Of a stretch of DNA of 7,008 nucleotides, positions 1 to 5,325 are shown in pieces. Each line of letters opens with the position of its first letter. Within the stretch, counting starts at the first letter, position 1. A program made the position numbers and the translations under genes. The stretch covers positions 1-7,008 of the forward strand of contig JBAZCO010000089.1 in NCBI GenBank assembly GCA_041654915.1. The letters run 5' to 3'. Origin of the DNA: JBAZCO01 sp041654915 (lineage in GTDB: Bacteria > Bacillota > Clostridia > Christensenellales > DTU072). The notes under the pieces were generated by a model, which was not told the origin of the DNA, ran no database searches, and saw only the letters and a list, made by a program, of their open reading frames with translations.

Positions 1-49
1 CGCATCTCCCGCTGTGCTAAGCTTAACCGATAGAACAGCGGGAGATGCG
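1..49. repeat. Perfect 15-bp inverted repeat at the left edge
   Basis: Bases 1-15 (CGCATCTCCCGCTGT) are the exact reverse complement of bases 35-49, with a 19-base spacer at 16-34. The left arm may continue beyond the window. It lies inside the thrS reading frame, where a perfect 15-bp GC-rich palindrome is not expected by chance. There is no T-tract after the right arm, so it is not an intrinsic terminator. The likeliest reading is a fold-back chimera at a contig end, with the left arm copied from the right arm; a real hairpin cannot be excluded. Confidence 0.85.
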
Positions 50-301
50 TCAGAACTAGCGGTAAGGCTCAATGCGCTTGGGTTTAGAGCGAGCGTAGAT
101 TTGCGTGGCGAAAAGATTGGCTATAAAATCCGTGAGGCGCAACTAGAAAAAATACCCTATATGGTTATTCTGGGCGACAAGGAAAAGGAAAACGGGCTAG
201 TTGCCATACGCTCACGAGGGGCGGGCGATTTGGGAGTGATGACCGAGGCGGAATTTACCGAGCGCCTGCGTTTTGAAAGGGATAACAGAATAATTAATTA
301 A
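2..301 (+). CDS. thrS: Threonyl-tRNA synthetase, C-terminal fragment (anticodon-binding domain)
   Basis: This is the 3' end of a class II threonyl-tRNA synthetase, the cytoplasmic enzyme that charges tRNA-Thr. The visible part is the anticodon-binding domain. Seen: VLSLTDR, then an alpha/beta stretch, then VDLRGEKIGYKIREAQL, IPYMVILGDKE, VAIRSRGAGDLG and a final EFTERL helix. These follow the order and spacing of the family's C-terminus (E. coli ThrRS has a closely similar LRNEKIGFKIRE...PYMLVCGDKE segment). The reading frame is open to the left edge, so the gene is 5'-truncated by the window; the GTG at 14 is an internal valine, not a start. The stop is TAA at 299-301. The four residues before V at 14 (ASPA) do not match the conserved APVQV-type sequence expected there, and they fall in one arm of a perfect inverted repeat. 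The first ~13 bases may therefore not be genuine thrS sequence. A terminator follows 41 bases downstream. Confidence 0.93.
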   Translation, partial: ASPAVLSLTDRTAGDASELAVRLNALGFRASVDLRGEKIGYKIREAQLEKIPYMVILGDKEKENGLVAIRSRGAGDLGVMTEAEFTERLRFERDNRIIN

Positions 302-342
302 TATAAATATTTTAGCAGCAACAATTACAAACACAACCTCAA

Positions 343-378
343 AGCGCCGATTGTTATAAGTCGGCGCTCATTTTGTTT
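343..378 (+). terminator. Rho-independent terminator after thrS
   Basis: AGCGCCGA (343-350) pairs perfectly with TCGGCGCT (361-368) as an 8-bp GC-rich stem around a 10-base loop. One G-T and one A-T pair can extend it inwards. The T-rich tract CATTTTGTTT follows immediately. It sits 41 bases after the thrS stop codon and ends that transcription unit before the HD-domain gene. Confidence 0.88.
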
Positions 379-403
379 AATTTCTCAAAAAATAGCAGAT
401 AAT
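373..403 (+). promoter_or_regulatory. Possible promoter of the HD-domain gene
   Basis: TTGTTT (373-378) and GATAAT (398-403) could serve as -35 and -10 boxes, but the 19-base spacer is longer than ideal and the -35 overlaps the terminator T-tract. Some promoter is expected here because the terminator separates this gene from thrS. The exact boxes are a weak guess in AT-rich DNA. Confidence 0.3.
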
Positions 404-444
404 ATGATTAATTATTTCTGCTTGAAAAATGGAGATTAACATAA

Positions 445-1125
445 ATGCTAACTTTTGATGATTTAAAAAGGGATGAGGAAGTCAGCACTTTATTGGCGCT
501 GTCGGAAACACAACTTGACTTTTTGGGCTATACCGAGCATAGCACCCGCCATTTAGGGATAGTATCCGAGCGGGCGGAGAGTATTTTAAAAGCGATAGGG
601 GCGGATAAAAGGGAATGTGAACTTGGCAAGATTGCCGCCTATTTACACGATATCGGCAACATTGTAAACCGTGCAGGACACGCCCAAAGCGGAGCAATTT
701 TAGCCTACAATCTCTTGACGGCAAGGGGTATGAGTTATAATGAGGCGGCACAGATAATCATTGCAATAGGTAACCACGATGAAGGAGAAGGATACCCTGT
801 TAGCCGAATTTCGGCAGCGGTGATACTTTCGGATAAGTCGGATGTGCATAGGGAGCGTGTGCGGAAGGGCTTGGACGGCACTATTCAAGGTCGGCTGGGA
901 GTGGGCGACATTCACGACAGAGTTAACTATGCTGTGGAAAAGAGTGATGTGATAATTTCATCAAAAGACAAGACGGTTAGCCTAATGTTTGAGATAGACA
1001 CAAAGATATGCTCTGTTATGGATTATTTTGAAATTTTTTTGGAGCGTATGAAACTATGCAAAAAAGCCACCGAATATCTGGGTTATTCGCTAAGATTGAT
1101 TATAAATGGTACAAATCTTGCTTGA
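445..1125 (+). CDS. HD-domain protein, putative metal-dependent phosphohydrolase
   Basis: A 226-residue soluble protein with an HD-superfamily fold signature. Candidate metal ligands are H36 (in EHSTRH), H68-D69 (YLHDIGN) and D130 (ILSDKSD). H79 (RAGHAQSG) and H111-D112 (GNHDEG) resemble the extra histidines of HD-type nucleotide or cyclic-nucleotide phosphohydrolases. The C-terminal third (IHDRVNYAVEKSD, then ICSVMDYFEIFLERM, ending LIINGT) matches, from memory, a conserved Clostridia family of stand-alone HD proteins of about this length whose substrate I do not know. Start choice: ATG 445 has GGAG at 431-434, ten bases upstream. It is probably monocistronic with respect to thrS, since a terminator lies between them. 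No clear terminator follows the stop at 1123-1125, so read-through into the membrane-protein array is possible, although that array has its own promoter. HD family is confident; enzymatic substrate is unassigned. Confidence 0.88.
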   Translation: MLTFDDLKRDEEVSTLLALSETQLDFLGYTEHSTRHLGIVSERAESILKAIGADKRECELGKIAAYLHDIGNIVNRAGHAQSGAILAYNLLTARGMSYNEAAQIIIAIGNHDEGEGYPVSRISAAVILSDKSDVHRERVRKGLDGTIQGRLGVGDIHDRVNYAVEKSDVIISSKDKTVSLMFEIDTKICSVMDYFEIFLERMKLCKKATEYLGYSLRLIINGTNLA

Positions 1126-1162
1126 ATTTTAATAAAAAGTCAACTTTACATCAATTTTCGTA

Positions 1163-1191
1163 TTGAATTTTTCTAGATTATATCGTATAAT
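1163..1191 (+). promoter_or_regulatory. Strong sigma-A type promoter (P1) of the membrane-protein array
   Basis: TTGAAT (1163-1168) and a perfect TATAAT (1186-1191) are separated by exactly 17 bases, close to the housekeeping consensus. The predicted transcript start is near 1198, giving a leader of about 30 bases before the first paralogue. The -35/-10 region resembles the promoter in front of paralogue 4 (about 28 of 40 positions match when aligned without gaps). Confidence 0.75.
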
Positions 1192-1226
1192 TAAATAAGA
1201 ATTTTATATTTAAAAGGAATAATATA

Positions 1227-2507
1227 ATGATGACACTAAAAGAGCGCTTAAAAAATAGCCCATACATAAATAATTGGAGATATCCTGTTGTATATTTTGC
1301 TGCTAGTGCGGTATTCGGTGCTTTTTTTATTTGGCGTGCTATGATGGAAAGCCCCAACATCACTTTGTTTGTAAACATAACAATACCGTTGTTTACAATT
1401 TTGATATATCCTATCCGCATTGCGGGCGACCTGTTATCGGTTAATTTTGTGATTAAAAATCACCGCCAAACTCCTTTATTATTTGCGGTTATATTGGGTA
1501 TTCTTAGCTTTATGCTGTTTATTGTGCGGAGTTTTTTTTGGCACAACTTGGGGTTGGCTGTAATTTACCCGTGTATCGCATTGTTCGTTACAGCACTGAT
1601 ATATCATTTTGTACGCTTTCGCCATAACGAGGCGGAAAGTATAATGTCTTACGGCATTATTTTTATTACTTTGGGCTTAATGCTATACTGTTTGGTATCT
1701 TTTTTGTTGGGCAATTACGGCGGTATATCGCTTGTGCCGCTGCTTTTCGGAACACTTGTTGGCGGCGGTATTTTTGCGCTAGGCTTGGTGTTAAGAAAAA
1801 AATCTCATTTATCTAGCACCAATCTTTCAGTAGAGGATATGCGCCCATTGTTAGAGGAGCATATCGAACTTTTTATTGCCAAGCTGTTCAAAGGTTTGAG
1901 CCTGACAAATGAACTTGTCACATTGCGAGAACAAATCACCGCATCCCTTAAAGAATATTTGGAAATAAATGAGCGAGAGGGAATTAGCGCAAACAAATTG
2001 TTTGCCGATGCCGTCGATAGCTTGGGCGACTATTCAGCGATATTGTACCCATACAGAAAAAATATTTTTGCTAGGTTTGCAGGTAGCAATAATAAAGCTG
2101 CGAACCTTATGTTTAGCACAATTTTGCAGATTGGGCTAATGCTGAGTTATGTTTTTTATTTAAGTTATACTGATTGGTCATCAGGCTCTATCGAATGGCT
2201 AGAAGAAGATTGGGCTCTATTTTTCTTTATTTCTTTAGCTTGTATTGCTATCCTGCTAATATTACGAGTGATAGAAAACTTTAGGCTTGGGCGTCACCTT
2301 ACCACCCCGTTATCTTTGGGAGGCGCTGTAATACTGCCGTTAATAATAGTTTTTATTATTGAATGTAAAGAAACATACAGCATATTTGGTCTGTTACCTT
2401 TGCATATCTATATTGTATCTGGGGTTGCATGTGCGGCGATTATTGCAGAAATAGCATTGTCCTTAAAATTGTTAAAAAATAAAAAAGAAAATAGCAATCG
2501 CATTTAG
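1227..2507 (+). CDS. Multi-pass membrane protein with internal HAAS-like domain, array copy 1
   Basis: A 426-residue integral membrane protein of unrecognised function, first of five tandem paralogues. Order: cationic N-terminal motif (LKERLKNSPY..NW..P, residues 4-20); six hydrophobic segments near 19-37, 47-66, 82-101, 108-127, 140-161 and 165-189; RKK at 190-192; a soluble domain at about 208-275; four more segments near 293-313, 328-348, 362-379 and 389-414; and a basic tail. Positive charges place N-terminus, soluble domain and C-terminus in the cytoplasm. The soluble domain (LFKGLSLTNEL, LREQITASLKEY, GISANKLF, DSLGDYS) resembles HAAS / permease-prefix domains. NF-x4-H-x2-TPL occurs at residues 73-84 and again at 351-362. 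AAGGA lies 8 bases before ATG 1227. ATG 1230 is an alternative that would match the other copies' length better. Promoter P1 is immediately upstream; copy 2 follows after 49 bases with no terminator. No catalytic motif, ATPase or signal peptide was seen. Confidence 0.9.
   Translation: MMTLKERLKNSPYINNWRYPVVYFAASAVFGAFFIWRAMMESPNITLFVNITIPLFTILIYPIRIAGDLLSVNFVIKNHRQTPLLFAVILGILSFMLFIVRSFFWHNLGLAVIYPCIALFVTALIYHFVRFRHNEAESIMSYGIIFITLGLMLYCLVSFLLGNYGGISLVPLLFGTLVGGGIFALGLVLRKKSHLSSTNLSVEDMRPLLEEHIELFIAKLFKGLSLTNELVTLREQITASLKEYLEINEREGISANKLFADAVDSLGDYSAILYPYRKNIFARFAGSNNKAANLMFSTILQIGLMLSYVFYLSYTDWSSGSIEWLEEDWALFFFISLACIAILLILRVIENFRLGRHLTTPLSLGGAVILPLIIVFIIECKETYSIFGLLPLHIYIVSGVACAAIIAEIALSLKLLKNKKENSNRI
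1629..1778 (+). repeat. Near-identical 150-bp direct repeat, TM5-TM6 cassette, copy 1
   Basis: Encodes residues 135-184 of copy 1. Bases 1635-1706 are identical to 2965-3036 over 72 bases, including every silent position. A further 31 bases (1708-1738) are identical after one mismatch. It is a piece of coding sequence kept homogeneous among paralogues, not a separate mobile element. Confidence 0.85.
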
Positions 2508-2556
2508 AGCAGCAATGATACTATAAGAAAAAATATGCCGCACAGGGGGCAATAAT

Positions 2557-3825
2557 ATGTCAATTAGAAAGCGCTTAAAAAACAGTCCATACATAAAAAA
2601 TTGGATATATCCCGTTACCTACTTTGTAACGGGCACAGTATTCATTGTGTTTTTTATGAGGCTTGTTATATTAGATGGCTGGTATCACAACATAGATGCG
2701 ATAGGGATAACAATATCGTTATTTACCATTTTAATATATGGTTTTCGTATTGCGGGCGACTTGCTAGCAGTTAACTTTGTGATAAAAAATCATCGCCAAA
2801 CTCCTTTATTATTTGCGGTTATGTTGGGTATTGTTAGTTTTATGCTGTTTTTTGTGCGAAACTTTTATTGGCATAACTTTGAGATGGCTATCATATATCC
2901 TAGCATAGCGCTTTTCCTTATAGCATTGATATATCACTATTATCGCTTTCGTCACGACGAGGCAGAAAGTATAATGTCTTACGGCATTATTTTTATTACT
3001 TTGGGCTTAATGCTATACTGTTTGGTATCTTTTTTGCTGGGCAATTACGGCGGTATATCGCTTGTGCCACTGCTTTTTGGCACGCTTGTTGGCGGCGGTA
3101 TTTTTGCAGCAGGTATGGTTTTAAGAAAAAAATCTCATATATCTAGCGCCAACCTTTCAATAGAGGATATGCGTCCATTGTTAGAGGAGCGTGTCGAACT
3201 TTTTATTGCCAAGCTGTTTAAAGGCTTGAGCCTGACGGGCGAACTTATTGCACTACGGGAACAAATCACCGCATCTCTTGAAGAATATATGAAATCAACG
3301 ATAGAGGAGGGCATTGACGCAAACAAATTGTTTGCCGATGCCGTGGATAGTTTGGGCGACTTTTCGGAACTTTTATACTCGCACCAAAAAAATATTCTTG
3401 CACACTTTATAGGGAGCAATAACAAAGCTGCCAATCTTATGTTTGGCGCAGTTTTGCAGGTTGTGCTGTTAGCAGGTTATATGCTTTACTTAGATTGTAG
3501 TGATTGGATATCAGGCTCTGTCGAATGGGATGAATATTTATTTATATTTGTTTTTATTATTTTTAGTTGCATTGCCATTCTATTAATATTGCGAACAGTA
3601 GACAATTTTAGACAAGAACGCCACCTCACCACCCCGTTATCTTTGGGAGGAGCTGTGGCACTACCGCTAATAATATTTTTTTTAGCATATAATGAGCACC
3701 ACTCCGATGGGATTGGTATGCAGCCTTTGCATATCTATATCGTATCTGCAGTTGGTGCTTTGGCGCTTGTGGCGCAAACAATCGTTTTGTTAATATTGCT
3801 CAAGAAAAAAAAGAAGATGAGTTAA
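2557..3825 (+). CDS. Multi-pass membrane protein with internal HAAS-like domain, array copy 2
   Basis: A 422-residue paralogue of copy 1, aligning without gaps for roughly the first 320 residues. Residues 135-184 (TM5-TM6) are identical to copy 1, and the HAAS-like domain at 208-275 is nearly so (FIAKLFKGLSLTGEL, LREQITASLEEY, ANKLFADAVDSLGDFS). It has ten predicted membrane segments in the same order. Differences concentrate in the TM1-TM2 loop (DGWYHNIDA), the TM7-TM8 loop (LDCSDWISGSVEWDEY) and the TM9-TM10 loop (NEHHSDGIGMQP), all predicted outside. The loop motifs NF-x4-H-x2-TPL are at 73-84 and 350-361. The start is supported by AGGGGG at 2544-2549, seven bases before the ATG. It is probably co-transcribed with copy 1 (49-base gap) and copy 3 (69-base gap). 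The tail is lysine-rich (KKKKK) over an A8 tract. Function is not recognised; the paralogy is certain. Confidence 0.9.
   Translation: MSIRKRLKNSPYIKNWIYPVTYFVTGTVFIVFFMRLVILDGWYHNIDAIGITISLFTILIYGFRIAGDLLAVNFVIKNHRQTPLLFAVMLGIVSFMLFFVRNFYWHNFEMAIIYPSIALFLIALIYHYYRFRHDEAESIMSYGIIFITLGLMLYCLVSFLLGNYGGISLVPLLFGTLVGGGIFAAGMVLRKKSHISSANLSIEDMRPLLEERVELFIAKLFKGLSLTGELIALREQITASLEEYMKSTIEEGIDANKLFADAVDSLGDFSELLYSHQKNILAHFIGSNNKAANLMFGAVLQVVLLAGYMLYLDCSDWISGSVEWDEYLFIFVFIIFSCIAILLILRTVDNFRQERHLTTPLSLGGAVALPLIIFFLAYNEHHSDGIGMQPLHIYIVSAVGALALVAQTIVLLILLKKKKKMS
2959..3108 (+). repeat. Near-identical 150-bp direct repeat, TM5-TM6 cassette, copy 2
   Basis: Shares a 72-base exact run with copy 1 (2965-3036). 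It also shares two exact runs with copy 3: 2941-2988 with 4276-4323 (48 bases, starting upstream of the cassette) and 2998-3059 with 4333-4394 (62 bases). Copy 2 matches both neighbours and so behaves as the intermediate in a mosaic. Confidence 0.85.
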
Positions 3826-3894
3826 CAACTTCCAACTAGCAAGCAGCAACATATAAACTACTTAAAAAATAATTATATAAAGAGGATAAGGCTT

Positions 3895-5139
3895 ATGTCA
3901 ATAAAAGAGCGTTTGAAACATAGTCCATACATAAAGAATTGGAAATTCCCCGTTATCTATTTTGCAATTGGTGCAGTACTTAGCGTGCTTTTTATTAGGC
4001 GTGTTATTATAGATGCGCCTTACAACAGCATTGCCACATTTGCGACAATACCGCTGTCTGTCGTTTTGATATATGCTATTTATATAGCGTCGGATATGCT
4101 GTCGGCAAACTTTGTCATTAAAGACCACCGCCAAACCCCTTTCTTGTTTGCGGTTATTTTGGGTATTGTCTCTTTTTTGTTTTTTTTAGTGCGATTTTTT
4201 GTTTGGCACAACTTTGAGATGGCTATCATATACCCTAGCATAGCGCTACAGCTTATAGCATTGGCATATCACTTTTATCGCTTTCGTCACGACGAGGCAG
4301 AAAGTATAATGTCTTACGGCATTGTTTTTGGCACTTTGGGCTTAATGCTATACTGTTTGGTATCTTTTTTGCTGGGCAATTACGGCGGTATATCACTTGT
4401 GCCGCTGCTTTTTGGAACGCTTATTGGCGGCGGTATTTTTGCACTAGGTATAGTTTTGAGAAAAAAACAACTCCAATCGGAAATTCCTCAATCGACGCTT
4501 GATAAACGGAGTGAACTATTTGTTGCCAAACTATTTAAAGGTTTGCCAATGACGGACGAACTTATTGCACTGCGAGAACAAATAACCGCATCCCTCAAAG
4601 AGTATATGGAAGTAAATGTGCGGTCGGGAATTAGCGCAAACAAACTGTTTTCCGAGGCTGTCAATAGTTTGGGCGACTATTCGGCTTTGCTATATCCGTA
4701 TAGGAAAAATTTTCTTGCTCGCTTTGCGGGAAGTACCAATAGGGCAACCAATATTTTGTTTGGCGCAGTTTTGCAAATAGGAATAACACTGTTTTATACT
4801 TTTTCTTTGGCTCATAGCGATTGGGCGTCAGGCTCTAATGAACTAATGTACGAAACTTCACCTGTGCTTATATTTATCGTTTTGGCGTGCATAGCGGTTC
4901 TTCTAATTTTGCGGACGGTAGAAAACTTTAGACACAAGCGCCATCTTACCACCCCATTATCTATTGGGTTATTTGTGCTGACACCGCTGGTAATAGTATT
5001 TATGATACTAAACTTAGATAGATACAATACGGCAGTATTAACTCTGTTACAGTTGCTCATTGTGCTGGGCATTATCGCTTTAATAATAATTGCTCAAGTA
5101 ATTACTATTATAATGATAAAAAGAAGAAAACAAAGATAA
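3895..5139 (+). CDS. Multi-pass membrane protein with internal HAAS-like domain, array copy 3
   Basis: A 414-residue paralogue. It has the same N-terminal motif (SIKERLKHSPYIKNW), six membrane segments, HAAS-like domain (about 205-268: VAKLFKGLPMTDEL, LREQITASLKEY, ISANKLFSEAVNSLGDYS), four membrane segments and a basic tail (IKRRKQR). The linker between TM6 and the HAAS-like domain is about eight residues shorter than in copies 1 and 2, and its sequence (QLQSEIPQS) is unrelated, so the linker tolerates change. Residues 134-183 differ from copies 1 and 2 at only three positions. Loop motifs are at 72-83 (ending TPF) and 344-355 (ending TPL). AGAGGA at 3881-3886 lies eight bases before the ATG. 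The leader (TAAAGAGGATAAGGCTTATG) is close to that of copy 4, suggesting that the ribosome binding site was duplicated with the gene. Probably transcribed from P1 with copies 1 and 2. Function is unknown. Confidence 0.9.
   Translation: MSIKERLKHSPYIKNWKFPVIYFAIGAVLSVLFIRRVIIDAPYNSIATFATIPLSVVLIYAIYIASDMLSANFVIKDHRQTPFLFAVILGIVSFLFFLVRFFVWHNFEMAIIYPSIALQLIALAYHFYRFRHDEAESIMSYGIVFGTLGLMLYCLVSFLLGNYGGISLVPLLFGTLIGGGIFALGIVLRKKQLQSEIPQSTLDKRSELFVAKLFKGLPMTDELIALREQITASLKEYMEVNVRSGISANKLFSEAVNSLGDYSALLYPYRKNFLARFAGSTNRATNILFGAVLQIGITLFYTFSLAHSDWASGSNELMYETSPVLIFIVLACIAVLLILRTVENFRHKRHLTTPLSIGLFVLTPLVIVFMILNLDRYNTAVLTLLQLLIVLGIIALIIIAQVITIIMIKRRKQR
4294..4443 (+). repeat. Near-identical 150-bp direct repeat, TM5-TM6 cassette, copy 3
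   Basis: Encodes residues 134-183 of copy 3, differing from copy 2 by only three amino acids (I to V, I to G, V to I). Exact DNA runs of 48 and 62 bases are shared with copy 2. The corresponding region of copy 4 is strongly diverged. Confidence 0.82.
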
Positions 5140-5225
5140 AGCTATTTGCTTTTAGGCACAAGCGCTATATTTATCCCGTTAATATGGCAAAAAACCACTT
5201 TCTTAATTATAAAAAAAAACCTGTA

Positions 5226-5254
5226 TTGTAATTTTAATTATAATATAGTATAAT
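5226..5254 (+). promoter_or_regulatory. Second sigma-A type promoter (P2), in front of array copy 4
   Basis: TTGTAA (5226-5231) and TATAAT (5249-5254) are spaced by exactly 17 bases, within the longest gap of the array (5140-5325, 186 bases). The predicted start near 5261 gives a leader of about 65 bases. Both P1 and P2 have TAT-N-GTATAAT around the -10 box, and the overall match is about 28 of 40, so the promoter may have been duplicated with a gene. The rest of the gap holds no reading frame and no clear terminator for copy 3. Confidence 0.68.
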
Positions 5255-5325
5255 AATAAAATATACAAGGAAAGAGCTGTAATTAGCAAAAAGAGTTTTT
5301 TCCAAACCAAATAAAGAGGAAGCTT

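Noticed and set aside
482..915. Two open frames on the minus strand within the HD-domain gene
   Set aside because: They lie wholly inside a well-supported gene on the other strand, have low-complexity translations and no family resemblance.
1136..1147. AAAGT-CA-ACTTT palindrome just upstream of P1 as an operator
   Set aside because: Short AT-rich palindrome of five base pairs, not repeated at P2; likely chance.
3135..3434. Minus-strand open frame under copy 2, with a matching one at 1805-1996 under copy 1
   Set aside because: Both are antisense to the conserved HAAS-like coding region; their similarity is a by-product of the paralogy of the sense genes.
1629..4443. The repeated segments as a CRISPR array or mobile element
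   Set aside because: The repeats are in-frame parts of paralogous coding sequences spaced about 1.33 kb apart, with no terminal inverted repeats or transposase.
5138..5152. AAAGC-TATTT-GCTTT stem as a terminator of copy 3
   Set aside because: The stem is only five base pairs, mostly A-T, starts before the stop codon ends and has no T-tract; too weak to call.
5166..5190. Intergenic TATCCCGTTA resembling the start of the paralogue genes (for example in copy 2), as a possible gene remnant
   Set aside because: Only about ten bases match and the surrounding sequence shows no further similarity.
5267..5314. Possible short leader peptide after the Shine-Dalgarno-like AAGGAAAGAG in the copy 4 leader
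   Set aside because: The only suitably placed frame would start at ATT (5282) and run about ten codons; no ATG, GTG or TTG is in range.
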